From assembly GCF_001274725.1 (NCBI RefSeq), contig NZ_LGUF01000007.1:706001-770000 (forward strand): 64,000 nucleotides of DNA, read 5' to 3'. Of this stretch, positions 24,614 to 33,429 are shown piece after piece. Position 1 is the first letter of the stretch, and every line of letters starts with the position of its first letter. The stretch comes from Sporosarcina globispora. Lineage in GTDB: Bacteria > Bacillota > Bacilli > Bacillales > Cytobacillaceae. Below the pieces are notes generated by a model. It worked only from the letters and a program-made list of their open reading frames with translations. It was not told the DNA's origin and did not search any database. Made by a program: the position numbers and the translations under genes.

Positions 24614-25516
24614 TTGAGTTATGATTGCCTAATTATTGGAGGAGGGATTGCGGGACTGCAGGCTGCCATTCAGCTGGGCAGATATAAACATAAGGTGCTG
24701 GTGCTTGATTCCAATGATGGGCGTTCCACGATATGCAAAAGCTATCATAATATCTTAGGCTATCCTGATGGCGTGAGCGGCCCTGAGCTCCGGGATATTG
24801 GGAAAAAGCATGCAGAAAGCCTCGGAGTGGAGTTCGTGAATGAAAAAGTGGAGCAGGCAGAAAAGGCAAATGGAGGTTTTGAGGTTTTATCCCTAAAGGG
24901 CAATAAATACTCTGGTAAGCGGATATTGCTTGCAACCGGAATTATGGACCGGATGCCGCCCTTCCCCGAATTAATGCCATGTCTTGGCATATCTGTCTAT
25001 GTCTGCCCTGACTGTGACGGATATGAGGTAAAGGATAAACGCACCATTGTGCTTGGCTCTGGCAATGCCGGCGCCAATATGGCTTTAACCTTATCATATT
25101 GGACGAATGATCTGGTTTTTATAAACCATGAAAAAAAGCCGGCGGATCAGGAATTACTGAAGAAAATGAAAGAAAAAAATATTGAATATCATGAAGAGTC
25201 AATAGGTATGGTACTCGCAGAAGACGAAAAATTCAACGGTGTACAGCTTGAAAGTGGCAAAGAGATCACGGGTGATAGAGGATTTATCGCCTTTGGTGGA
25301 AACAAAGTAAAATCCGACCTGGCGAAGCAGCTCGGAGCAGAGCGCCTTGAAAATAAGCATATCTTAACAGATCCCCGCTCAAAAATGACAAGTGCCAAAA
25401 ATGTTTGGGCAGCAGGCGATGTGGCTGCCCATTCGGAACAAGTAACCATTGCAATGGGGGAGGGCTCGCAGGCTGCCATTTGGATCCATAAATCGCTTTT
25501 GCAGGATAAAAATTAA
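24614..25516 (+). CDS. Thioredoxin-reductase-like FAD/NAD(P)H disulfide oxidoreductase
   Basis: A 300-residue flavoprotein. FAD-binding motif CLIIGGGIAGLQAAIQLGRY at the N-terminus, redox motif CPDC at residues 131-134 (TrxB enzymes have CATC), a second nucleotide motif VLGSGNAGANMAL, and FAD motif NVWAAGDVAAHSEQVTIAMG near the end. The low-molecular-weight thioredoxin reductase fold is clear; the electron acceptor is not. TTG 24614 follows AGGAGG. Monocistronic. It is a possible, unproven reductant for a thioredoxin-like protein such as the one at 12.5 kb. Confidence 0.85.
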   Translation: MSYDCLIIGGGIAGLQAAIQLGRYKHKVLVLDSNDGRSTICKSYHNILGYPDGVSGPELRDIGKKHAESLGVEFVNEKVEQAEKANGGFEVLSLKGNKYSGKRILLATGIMDRMPPFPELMPCLGISVYVCPDCDGYEVKDKRTIVLGSGNAGANMALTLSYWTNDLVFINHEKKPADQELLKKMKEKNIEYHEESIGMVLAEDEKFNGVQLESGKEITGDRGFIAFGGNKVKSDLAKQLGAERLENKHILTDPRSKMTSAKNVWAAGDVAAHSEQVTIAMGEGSQAAIWIHKSLLQDKN

Positions 25517-25595
25517 AGGGTATTTATTGGTTTATTTCTGTACACTTTTCTCATATAATAGCCTATAAGCTATTAAATAGAGAAAGGTGTAAGCA

Positions 25596-26048
25596 TTGAA
25601 GAAAGAAAGCTTGGATCTAGTCGTTCGGGAGTTGCTGGAGAGATCGGGGAGCCTGGTGGACATTAAATTAGAGAGTCATTTTCCGGGAAATCGTATAGCT
25701 GGCGGAAAATACAGCATGGGAACACATACCGTAACCCTTTATATGGAAGAGATTAAGAACCAATGCCTTCAGCTGTTTTCTTCTGCTGAACGTTTTTTGG
25801 ACTATTTTACCGTTGTGTTTGCTCATGAGCTTGGTCATGCTGAGGATCAAGAACTGGAGGAATTGGCCAATTATCTTGATACCTGCTTAACAGAGCAGGA
25901 ACGCTGTCTTACAGCATTGAAAATTGAGGAAAATGCCTGGGCATTTGCTGAAAAACTGCTGCCAGATATGGATAAAGTCTTCATGCAGAAAATTATCTAT
26001 CATTCGTTAAAACCATACCGGGAACAGCTTCAAATGGAGCCAGCCTGA
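25596..26048 (+). CDS. Putative zinc metallopeptidase-like protein (HELGH)
   Basis: A 150-residue protein with a zinc-binding HExxH motif, FAHELGHAED, at residues 77-81 (H77, E78, H81), and a downstream EENAWAFAE that could supply the third zinc ligand and the conserved ExxxW pattern of small gluzincins. No signal peptide, so cytoplasmic. TTG 25596 follows GAAAGGTG. I do not recognise a named family; phage ImmA-type proteins share the motif pattern. Monocistronic with terminator. Confidence 0.68.
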   Translation: MKKESLDLVVRELLERSGSLVDIKLESHFPGNRIAGGKYSMGTHTVTLYMEEIKNQCLQLFSSAERFLDYFTVVFAHELGHAEDQELEELANYLDTCLTEQERCLTALKIEENAWAFAEKLLPDMDKVFMQKIIYHSLKPYREQLQMEPA

Positions 26049-26056
26049 CAATATAG

Positions 26057-26092
26057 AAGAAGGCCGCAGCCCAGAATGCTGCGGCTTCTTAA
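26057..26092 (+). terminator. Terminator of the HELGH gene
   Basis: GAAGGCCGCAGC pairs with GCTGCGGCTTC (one bulge), followed by a T-rich tail. Confidence 0.8.
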
Positions 26093-26139
26093 TTTATTGG
26101 TGGGAGTTTGTCACGAAAAAGGGTATTGAAAAATCAAAT

Positions 26140-26221
26140 TGTAAGCGTTACACTTACTGTAGTAGTATGCAAATGCTGTAAGCAGGCAGCTTTTTTTATA
26201 CCGCTTAATGCAAACGTTTGC
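26140..26221 (+). promoter_or_regulatory. Twin LacI/CcpA-type operators before the glucosidase gene
   Basis: TGTAAGCGTTACA at 26140-26152 is cre-like; GCAAACGTTTGC at 26210-26221 is a perfect 12-bp palindrome of the LacI/GalR (MalR) operator type. TTGTAA (26139-26144) and TAGTAT (26163-26168), 18 bp apart, could be the promoter lying between them. Inferred: sugar-specific and catabolite control. Confidence 0.65.
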
Positions 26222-26269
26222 GCACCGCGATGACAGAAAAAGAAATTTATATAAATTGAGGGTGTTAAA

Positions 26270-27934
26270 ATGAAGAAGGTTTGGTGGAAAGAAGCAGTAG
26301 GATATCAAATTTATCCGCGCAGCTTCCAGGATTCGAATGGAGATGGAATTGGCGATCTTCAGGGAATCATTCAGCGGCTAGATTATATTAAAGGGTTAGG
26401 GATAGATGTCATCTGGATTTGTCCAATGTACAAATCCCCTAATGACGATAATGGCTACGATATTTCAGATTACCAGGATATCATGGAAGACTTCGGTTCG
26501 ATGGAGGATTTCAACCAGCTGATGGATGAAGTCCATAAGCGCGATATGAAGCTGATTCTTGATCTTGTATTGAACCATACAAGTGACGAACATCCTTGGT
26601 TTATCGAATCGCGTTCGTCAAAGGAGAATCCGAAGAGGGACTGGTATATTTGGAGAGACGGAAAGAATGGCAAGGAGCCGAATAACTGGGAAAGTATTTT
26701 TGGCGGATCAGCATGGGAATTCGATCAGAAAACGGACCAGTATTACCTGCATGTTTTTTCAACAAAGCAGCCTGATTTGAACTGGGAGAATAAAGATGTC
26801 CGTGAGGCGTTATATGATACCGTGAACTGGTGGCTGGATAAGGGAATCGACGGCTTCCGAATTGATGCCATCAGCCATATCAAAAAGCGTGCCGGCCTGC
26901 CTGATATGCCAAATCCTAAGAAGCAAAAGTATGTTTCTTCCTTCGATATGCATATGAATCAGGAAGGCATTCAAGGTTTCTTAAAGGAATTTAAAGACCG
27001 CACATATGCGAACTATGATGTAATGACAGTCGGAGAAGCGAACGGTGTTACCGTGGACGAGGCCGATCTTTGGGTCGGTGAAGAACAAGGTAAAATGGAT
27101 ATGATTTTTCAATTTGAACACCTTGGCCTATGGGATGCGGAAACAAATCCCGAGGTTGACATTGTCGAGTTGAAAAAAGTTCTTACCCGCTGGCAGAAGG
27201 GTTTGGAAGCTGATGGCTGGAACGCATTATTTATTGAAAATCATGATAAGCCCCGTGTCGTCTCAACATGGGGAAATGATGATGAATACTGGCACCAGAG
27301 TGCAACATCCATGGGGGCCATGTACTTCCTGATGCAGGGAACACCATTCATTTATCAGGGACAGGAAATCGGCATGACCAATGTCCAATTCCCTTCCATT
27401 GACGATTATGATGATGTAGCCGTGAAAAACCTGTACCGCCTTAAAAAAGAGGAAGGCATGTCCCATCAGGACATCATGGACATCATTTGGGCATCTTCCC
27501 GTGACAACAGCCGTACGCCTATGCAGTGGTCAGCGAATAAGAACGCAGGTTTTACAACAGGCCAGCCATGGATGAAAGTAAACCCGAATTACAAAGAAAT
27601 CAATATGGAGGTCCAATCCCTGAACCAGGACTCCATCCTTTCTTTCTACAAGAAAATGATTCGATTGAAAAAGGATAACGAAGTCTTCACCTATGGCCAA
27701 TATGGTCTGCTTCTTGAAGAAGATAAGCAAATCTATGCTTATACCCGTACATCAGATGATGAAGTGGTTGTCGTGATTACGAACCTTTCAGCTAAGGAAG
27801 CTGCTTTTGAAGCTGAATTCAAGCTTTATTATGATCAGCTGTTATTGAATAACTACCCGGTTGAAGTGCATGAAGACATGGATTCATTTACGCTAAAGCC
27901 TTATGAAGCCCGTGTGTATCGTTTGAAATATTGA
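26270..27934 (+). CDS. malL: GH13 alpha-glucosidase (oligo-1,6-glucosidase type)
   Basis: A 554-residue cytoplasmic GH13 enzyme, the usual length for oligo-1,6-glucosidases. Catalytic residues: Asp199 in GFRIDAISHI (nucleophile), Glu256 in VGEANG (acid/base), Asp326 in FIENHDKPR. Regions DLVLNHTSDEHPWF and YQIYPRSFQDSNGDG are typical. It hydrolyses terminal alpha-1,6 or alpha-1,4 glucosyl bonds of imported oligosaccharides. No sugar transporter is adjacent. Two operator-like palindromes precede it. The symbol is by family and is not certain. Confidence 0.88.
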   Translation: MKKVWWKEAVGYQIYPRSFQDSNGDGIGDLQGIIQRLDYIKGLGIDVIWICPMYKSPNDDNGYDISDYQDIMEDFGSMEDFNQLMDEVHKRDMKLILDLVLNHTSDEHPWFIESRSSKENPKRDWYIWRDGKNGKEPNNWESIFGGSAWEFDQKTDQYYLHVFSTKQPDLNWENKDVREALYDTVNWWLDKGIDGFRIDAISHIKKRAGLPDMPNPKKQKYVSSFDMHMNQEGIQGFLKEFKDRTYANYDVMTVGEANGVTVDEADLWVGEEQGKMDMIFQFEHLGLWDAETNPEVDIVELKKVLTRWQKGLEADGWNALFIENHDKPRVVSTWGNDDEYWHQSATSMGAMYFLMQGTPFIYQGQEIGMTNVQFPSIDDYDDVAVKNLYRLKKEEGMSHQDIMDIIWASSRDNSRTPMQWSANKNAGFTTGQPWMKVNPNYKEINMEVQSLNQDSILSFYKKMIRLKKDNEVFTYGQYGLLLEEDKQIYAYTRTSDDEVVVVITNLSAKEAAFEAEFKLYYDQLLLNNYPVEVHEDMDSFTLKPYEARVYRLKY

Positions 27935-27943
27935 TTAAAAAGC

Positions 27944-27972
27944 AGGATTCTCTTTTGGAGGATCCTTTTTTA
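27944..27972 (+). terminator. Terminator of the glucosidase gene
   Basis: AGGATTC pairs with GGATCCT (one G-T pair), followed by six T. Confidence 0.7.
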
Positions 27973-28058
27973 ATAACAGCTACCCATCAAATCTGCGCCT
28001 TTTTGAAAGCATACAAAAAGTGCTAAAATGAGGAAAATAACCAATGGAGGCGCAGGCA

Positions 28059-28535
28059 ATGGCAAAGGGTAAAACAAATGCGATGCGTATGCTTGATGCT
28101 CAGAAAGTGGATTATGAGCTGATTACATATGACAATCTGGACGGGAAAATCGATGGGGTATCGGTTGCAGCTAAGATTGGCAAAGATCCTAAGGCTGTCT
28201 ATAAAACACTAGTTGTTCAGGGCCAAAGCAAGCAGATCTACGTTTTTATCATTCCAGTGGCAGAAGAGCTTGATTTGAAAAAAGCCGCAAAAGCTGCCGG
28301 AGAAAAGAAAGTGGAAATGATTCCGGTCAAAGATATCCAGAAGCTGACCGGGTATATCCGCGGCGGCTGTTCCCCGGTCGGAATGAAAAGGCAGTATCCT
28401 TCTTTCATCGATGCAAAGGCAGCTGAGCTTGATCAGATTATTGTCAGCGGCGGCAAAATCGGTATGCAGATAGAGCTTAAAGTGGAAGATTTGGAGAAGG
28501 CGATTCGAGCTGATCTGGCGGATGTAATTAAATAA
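28059..28535 (+). CDS. ybaK: YbaK/EbsC-type aminoacyl-tRNA deacylase
   Basis: About 158 residues. The family patterns KTNAMRMLDAQKVDYELITY, then KDPKAVYKTLVVQ and YIRGGCSPVGMKRQYPSFID are all present. YbaK hydrolyses Cys-tRNA(Pro) formed in error by prolyl-tRNA synthetase, acting in trans. ATG 28059 is chosen because GGAGG lies eight bases upstream; the ATG 15 bases earlier overlaps the binding site. Monocistronic with a strong terminator. Confidence 0.9.
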   Translation: MAKGKTNAMRMLDAQKVDYELITYDNLDGKIDGVSVAAKIGKDPKAVYKTLVVQGQSKQIYVFIIPVAEELDLKKAAKAAGEKKVEMIPVKDIQKLTGYIRGGCSPVGMKRQYPSFIDAKAAELDQIIVSGGKIGMQIELKVEDLEKAIRADLADVIK

Positions 28536-28547
28536 ACTGTTCGAAGT

Positions 28548-28586
28548 AAAGAGTGCTGAATCATCATGATTCGGCACTCTTTTTTT
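28548..28586 (+). terminator. Terminator of ybaK
   Basis: AAAGAGTGCTGAATC and GATTCGGCACTCTTT arms followed by further T. Confidence 0.9.
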
Positions 28587-28658
28587 CATAGGCTTTCACC
28601 CATCCAGCCCCCTTTGCATACTGTAAGGTGAAAATGCATTTCGAAAGGAAGTGTAAGA

Positions 28659-29756
28659 GTGGCTGGGAAAATATTAAAATACTTCGCCGGAGGGAATACA
28701 GCCCGGGGGTTCCACAATTTATTCGAATCAAACCTCCAGGGGCTGGATCGTTTATTTATTTTAAAAGGCGGCCCTGGAACAGGCAAATCATCCCTGATGA
28801 AAGCAATCGGAGCGGAACTGTCCGAAAAAGGCTATGACCTCGAATACATTTATTGCTCCTCTGACAGTCAATCGCTCGATGGCGTTATTATTCCTTCTTT
28901 AAAAGCAGGCATTGTTGATGGAACAGCTCCGCATGTAATTGAACCGAAGGCACCTGGCGCAATTGAAGAATATATCAACCTCGGAGAAGCCTGGGACTCA
29001 GGGGTGCTGGCAGCGAAAAAAGAAGTAATCAATTCATTGACAAACCAGATTAACAGTTCCTATGCAAATGCTTATGAAACGTTTGCGGAGGCACTGAGAA
29101 TTCATGATGAATGGGAAAAAATCTATATAGACAATATGAATTTCCAGAAGGCGGATGAATTAACGAAGAAGCTGATTTCCACCTTCTATGGAAATATGAA
29201 ATTAAATAAAACACCATCTGTGAAACATCGTTATTTAGGGGCAGCCACTCCGATCGGAGCGGTGGATTTTGTGCCGAATCTTACAGAAAATATTCAAAAA
29301 AGGTACTTCATTAAAGGGCGTCCGGGTTCAGGCAAGTCAACCATGCTTAAGAAGCTGGCATCAGAAGCTGAAAACCGCGGATTTGATATTGAAATCTATC
29401 ATTGCGGGTTTGATCCGCACAGCCTTGATATGATCATCGTACGCGAGCTGGGCCTCGCAATTTTTGACAGCACGGCCCCGCATGAATATTTTCCGGATCG
29501 TGATGGGGATGAAATTGTAGACATGTATGAAATCACGATCAGCTCGGGCACAGATGAAATTTACGCTGAACAGCTGAAGGATATCAGCACCCGTTATAAA
29601 AATAAAATGACCGAAGCTATATCCTATTTGGCACGGGCGAAAACCCAGCGGGACACTCTGGAGAAAATCTATGTAAACGCCATGGATTTTTCAGTGGTTG
29701 ACCGGATCAAAGAGAAGGTCCGCTCTGAGCTGCTGCTGATTTCAGAGAAAGTATAA
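28659..29756 (+). CDS. Duplicated P-loop ATPase of the PRK06851 type
   Basis: A 365-residue protein built from two homologous halves, each with a Walker A: GGPGTGKSSLMKAIG (about residues 38-50) and GRPGSGKSTMLKKLA (about 220-232). Each is followed by parallel text (YIYCSSDSQSLDGVIIPSL against IYHCGFDPHSLDMIIVREL). I recognise the layout as that of PRK06851-like hypothetical ATPases of Bacillus; no function is established. GTG 28659 follows AAAGGAAG. The Gly/Pro-rich gene starts 26 bases after its stop, so the two are probably co-transcribed. Confidence 0.8.
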   Translation: MAGKILKYFAGGNTARGFHNLFESNLQGLDRLFILKGGPGTGKSSLMKAIGAELSEKGYDLEYIYCSSDSQSLDGVIIPSLKAGIVDGTAPHVIEPKAPGAIEEYINLGEAWDSGVLAAKKEVINSLTNQINSSYANAYETFAEALRIHDEWEKIYIDNMNFQKADELTKKLISTFYGNMKLNKTPSVKHRYLGAATPIGAVDFVPNLTENIQKRYFIKGRPGSGKSTMLKKLASEAENRGFDIEIYHCGFDPHSLDMIIVRELGLAIFDSTAPHEYFPDRDGDEIVDMYEITISSGTDEIYAEQLKDISTRYKNKMTEAISYLARAKTQRDTLEKIYVNAMDFSVVDRIKEKVRSELLLISEKV

Positions 29757-29782
29757 ATCTGAAAATGAAAGGAGATTCAAAA

Positions 29783-30211
29783 ATGGATTTTACAAATTAT
29801 CCGTTTTATCCATATATGGTTGACCAAAATGAACATGGACGCATTTTTCCGGGAGGTGGATCAGGAGGGGGATTCGGAATTCCAGGATTTCCGCCAGGAG
29901 GAGGATTCGGGCCTCCTGGACCCCCTCCAGGACCGCCGGGCGGTGGAGGAAGACAGGACGAACCGCCACCAGGGCCTCCTCCGAGCTTTACACCACAGAT
30001 GCAGCAGGCGACCACGTTTGCTGTTGACCCCGGCGCCATAAGAGGCTGCTTATTTCGCTATACGTATGTATGGCTGCAAAACGGAAGGAGCTTCTGGTTC
30101 TACCCGACCTTTGTCGGCAGGACGTCTGTAGCCGGCTGGCGCTGGAGAAACTGGCGATGGACTTATTACGGAACAGACTTGAGGAGAATTCGTTCCTTCC
30201 AATGTTTTTAA
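29783..30211 (+). CDS. Gly/Pro-rich protein with conserved aromatic C-terminal domain
   Basis: About 142 residues. Residues 1-75 hold Tyr-rich (YPFYPYMV) and Gly/Pro-rich stretches (GGGFGPPGPPPGPPGGGG). Residues 85-142 form a compact domain rich in Trp, Tyr, Phe and Arg (CLFRYTYVWLQNGRSFWFYP, later WRWTYYGTDLRRIRSFQCF). The composition recalls spore-coat or surface proteins of Bacillus; that is inference. ATG 29783 follows AAAGGAG. It lies behind the double P-loop ATPase gene and ends at a terminator. Confidence 0.72.
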   Translation: MDFTNYPFYPYMVDQNEHGRIFPGGGSGGGFGIPGFPPGGGFGPPGPPPGPPGGGGRQDEPPPGPPPSFTPQMQQATTFAVDPGAIRGCLFRYTYVWLQNGRSFWFYPTFVGRTSVAGWRWRNWRWTYYGTDLRRIRSFQCF

Positions 30212-30216
30212 TAAAC

Positions 30217-30246
30217 GAAAAGACGGCCAGCAAGGCCGTCTTTTTG
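30217..30246. terminator. Bidirectional terminator
   Basis: AAAAGACGGCC and GGCCGTCTTTTT arms between convergent genes. Confidence 0.88.
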
Positions 30247-30247
30247 A

Positions 30248-31606
30248 TTAGAAAAGAATATGCGCAGCCAGCACAATCACCGGCAGGGTAATCAGTGTTC
30301 TTTGTAAAAAGATGATGATCAGATCCCATAAGGTTACAGGGATTTTAGAGCCAAGCAGAAGCCCGCCTACCTCTGACATATAGATCAGCTGGGTAACCGA
30401 TACAGAAGCCACGATAAATCGTGTCATCTCGCTTTCGATGCTTGCTCCGATAACAGAAGGCAGGAACATATCGGCGAACCCGACGACAAGTGTTTCTGAA
30501 GCCGCTTTTGCTTCCGGCACCTGCATCAATTCAAGCAAAGGAATGAACGGCATTCCTAAATAAGTGAAAACGGGAGTATACTCGGCAATAATCAGAGCCA
30601 ATGTTCCCAATGCCATGACAATAGGGGCTACACCCATCCACATATCAAGTATGTTTTTGGCGCCATCCTGGAAGAAGGCTTTGAGGCTTTGGTTGGTACG
30701 TGCTTTTTCCAGAGCCTGTTTAAGTCCCCAGCTGAAAGGAGTGTGCCCTTCAGGAATGCTCTCATCCAGTTCCGCTTCCTGGCCGTTATAATACGTGTCA
30801 GGCTTTCTGGACAGGGGCCAGATTCTAGGGCTGATGATAGCGCAAATGAACCCAGCCGCTGTGATGGTCAGATAAAAAGGCACAAACATATGGCCAAGAT
30901 TCACCTGTGAAATAACGACAAGACTGAATGTAATGGAAACGACGGAAAACGTTGTGCCGATAATGGCCGCTTCCCTTTTCGTATAATAGCCCTCTTCATA
31001 CTGTTTGCTGGTCAGAAGAACACCAATGGTCCCATCACCCAGCCATGAAGCTACACAGTCAATTGATGACCTTCCAGGAAGCTTAAATACCGGACGCATG
31101 ATTTTCGTTAAAAGGGCGCCAAAGAATTCAAGCAAACCGAAGTTCAATAGCAAAGGCAGGAACAGCCCGGCAAATAAGAAGACGGAAAACAGGATCGGCA
31201 GAAGGTCATTTAAGAGCAATCCCCCTGTGTTTTCAGACCAGATCTGTTCAGGGCCGATTTGAAAAAGGGTAATAACGGCAAAGACAGCGCCTATAAATCT
31301 CGCTGCAGCCCAGATATAGGGAACGTCAAATAAATTCTTGAAAAATGGGCTTTTCTCGATAAAAGCAGGTTTAGCGAACTTTGCTATTAATGTACCCAAA
31401 AGTGTAATGACAATAATAAAGGTCATAATTTCAGGAAGATAGCCTGTAAGCAGGTTTTGAATCCAGCCTGAAAAAATGGCTATGGGAATCGTAATATCCC
31501 CCTGGTATTTGATCGGAACCATAAACAAGCTGACTCCAATTAAAGACGGTATGAGAAATTTTATTAGATCTGAAGAAGAATGCTTCTTTCTGGATGTATC
31601 AATCAA
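30248..31606 (-). CDS. YjiH-family membrane protein (nucleoside-recognition Gate domain)
   Basis: About 452 residues with roughly 10-11 membrane helices. Gate-domain text includes LPGRSSIDCVASWLGDGTIG and GFADMFLPSVIGASIESEMT. It resembles YjiH proteins, a family of unknown transport function related to SpoIIM/FeoB-type Gate proteins. TTG 31606 is preferred over the ATG two codons earlier because AAAGG lies nine bases before the TTG and only three before the ATG. Monocistronic. Confidence 0.82.
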   Translation of the reverse strand: MIDTSRKKHSSSDLIKFLIPSLIGVSLFMVPIKYQGDITIPIAIFSGWIQNLLTGYLPEIMTFIIVITLLGTLIAKFAKPAFIEKSPFFKNLFDVPYIWAAARFIGAVFAVITLFQIGPEQIWSENTGGLLLNDLLPILFSVFLFAGLFLPLLLNFGLLEFFGALLTKIMRPVFKLPGRSSIDCVASWLGDGTIGVLLTSKQYEEGYYTKREAAIIGTTFSVVSITFSLVVISQVNLGHMFVPFYLTITAAGFICAIISPRIWPLSRKPDTYYNGQEAELDESIPEGHTPFSWGLKQALEKARTNQSLKAFFQDGAKNILDMWMGVAPIVMALGTLALIIAEYTPVFTYLGMPFIPLLELMQVPEAKAASETLVVGFADMFLPSVIGASIESEMTRFIVASVSVTQLIYMSEVGGLLLGSKIPVTLWDLIIIFLQRTLITLPVIVLAAHILF

Positions 31607-31794
31607 TATCATTCACCTTTTTCTTATATTTATAAACCAAATGTTATTTTAATTCATATCCCCTGAAAAAGCCAACCCTTTCTCTTAAATTCCACTGTTT
31701 CCCTTATTTTTAAACTTATTTAACAAACATATTTTCAACTCCCATATTATGTTAAAATATGAATAATCAAAAAAATCAAAAAGCAGGTGTGCGG

Positions 31795-32598
31795 ATGTTC
31801 AGGTTTCGTTTATATTGGACCTTCACGAAGAAGGCCTTTCTTCGCTCAGCCGTATATCGTTTTGATGTATGGTCGCGGCTTGGCTCAAATCTCATTTTTC
31901 TGCTTATGTGGGGTTCGATCTGGACCGCATTATATGCCGGGAGGGAAGAAGCTGGCGGTGTCAGCTTTGAGTCGATGCTGACGTATATTGTTGTCAGCCA
32001 ATTTTTATCTGGAGTAAATGGGGCGGGCACCCCGCTGTGGGAGATTCAGGAGAAGGTCCGTACGGGAGATATTTCCCTGGAATTAATGAGGCCGTTTGAT
32101 GTGCCGCTTCGCTATCTTTTTGCTGATTTCGGCAGTGTGGCCTTTTACATACTGACAGCTTTGCTCCCCTTATATACTGTCATGTTCATCTTTATGGATT
32201 TGACGTTGCCTTCGGCCTGGGAGACTTGGATTTTGTTCATCGTATCTGCTTTTATTGGATTCCTGATTCGCTATTGCATTGAAATGGCTTTCGGGCTGCT
32301 TTCCTTTTTTCTCGTTGAAACGGGCGGCATTGTCGATGTCTTTTACTTCGCCATGTCCCTTCTTTCCGGATCAGTCATACCGCTGTGGTTTTTTCCGGGC
32401 TGGCTTGAGAAAATGGCGCTTTACTTGCCGTTTCAGGGAATCTATTACATACCAAATGCAATTTTTATAGGCAAAATCTCTGGTACGGAGATCCTGCTTT
32501 CATTGGGTGTCCAATTATTTTGGGCGGCAGCCAGTTATCTGTTATTAAGGTTTGTCTGGAATCACGCATCCCAAAAAATAGTGGTGCAGGGGGGATAG
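31795..32598 (+). CDS. ABC-2 type transporter permease, first subunit
   Basis: About 267 residues, six membrane helices, opening with FRFRLYWTFTKKAFLRSAVY. It belongs to the ABC2_membrane_6-like permeases (COG4587 type) that pair with a second permease and a NodI/DrrA-like ATPase. ATG 31795 is chosen because AGGTG precedes it; the ATG 36 bases earlier has no binding site. It is followed after three bases by the second permease. The substrate is unknown; relatives are linked to drug or lipid export. Confidence 0.82.
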   Translation: MFRFRLYWTFTKKAFLRSAVYRFDVWSRLGSNLIFLLMWGSIWTALYAGREEAGGVSFESMLTYIVVSQFLSGVNGAGTPLWEIQEKVRTGDISLELMRPFDVPLRYLFADFGSVAFYILTALLPLYTVMFIFMDLTLPSAWETWILFIVSAFIGFLIRYCIEMAFGLLSFFLVETGGIVDVFYFAMSLLSGSVIPLWFFPGWLEKMALYLPFQGIYYIPNAIFIGKISGTEILLSLGVQLFWAAASYLLLRFVWNHASQKIVVQGG

Positions 32599-32601
32599 AG
32601 T

Positions 32602-33408
32602 GTGAGTGTTTTAAAATATTTCGATTTGTACTTCAAGCTCATCTCCGCAGGTGTGAGGGCCCAGCTGCAGTACCGGTTTGCCTTTGTCATGAGGATTGTC
32701 GGGCTGATCACATCCTATACAGGCACCGCTGTAACGATGTGGATCATGCTTTATCAGTTTCAGGAACTGGGTTCATGGACCTTTTATGAGATGCTGTTCT
32801 TATTTGCTGTCGCTGTTTTATCCTGGGGATTCTGCATTATTCTATTTTTTCACTTCAGGGGTTTGGACACCTATATTTTAAATGGTACGTTTGACCGCTT
32901 TCTTGTCAGGCCGATTAATCCCTTCTTTCATTTCATGGCGATGAAGTTTGACGTGGCCTCGTTTGGACAATTTATCTTCAGCATCGGCATTTTTATTTGG
33001 GTCAGCTTTGAGCTGCAGCTGGATTGGACAATCGGGAAAAGCTTTTTTCTGCTGTTATCCGTGGTTGGAGGCATCCTCATCCAGGGCGGTCTGCTTGTGA
33101 TAATTTCTGCCCTTGCTTTCTGGACGACGAAATCGGAGCAATTTTACTGGGTGGCCATGTTTCCGGCCCGAAATCTGACCAATTATCCTTTGGTCATATA
33201 TCCGAAGGCTGTCCAATGGTTTACTGCCTTTGTCATTCCATTCGGCTTTGTGAACTATTTCCCTGCTGCGGTTCTCCTGGAAAAAGAAACGCCATTTTTC
33301 CCTGAAAACATAGGCTATTATTCGCCGCTTGTAGGCATCGTCTTTTTTGCCATTGCCTATTATATTTGGATGCTGGGTTTGAAGAGATATAAGAGTACAG
33401 GTTCATGA
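32602..33408 (+). CDS. ABC-2 type transporter permease, second subunit
   Basis: A 268-residue permease with six helices (COG3694 type); LRFHFRGLDTYILNG-like text appears as FHFRGLDTYILNGTFDRFLV, the conserved cytosolic loop of this family. GTG 32602 follows GGGGGG inside the end of the preceding gene. With the partner permease it forms the membrane heterodimer; the ATPase gene follows 21 bases later. Confidence 0.82.
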   Translation: MSVLKYFDLYFKLISAGVRAQLQYRFAFVMRIVGLITSYTGTAVTMWIMLYQFQELGSWTFYEMLFLFAVAVLSWGFCIILFFHFRGLDTYILNGTFDRFLVRPINPFFHFMAMKFDVASFGQFIFSIGIFIWVSFELQLDWTIGKSFFLLLSVVGGILIQGGLLVIISALAFWTTKSEQFYWVAMFPARNLTNYPLVIYPKAVQWFTAFVIPFGFVNYFPAAVLLEKETPFFPENIGYYSPLVGIVFFAIAYYIWMLGLKRYKSTGS

Positions 33409-33429
33409 CATAGTTTAGGAGGGCTGGAA

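Noticed and set aside
29806-30039. Minus-strand Pro/Gly-rich open frame
   Set aside because: It is the mirror of the GC-rich Gly/Pro repeat of the plus-strand gene and has no start signal.
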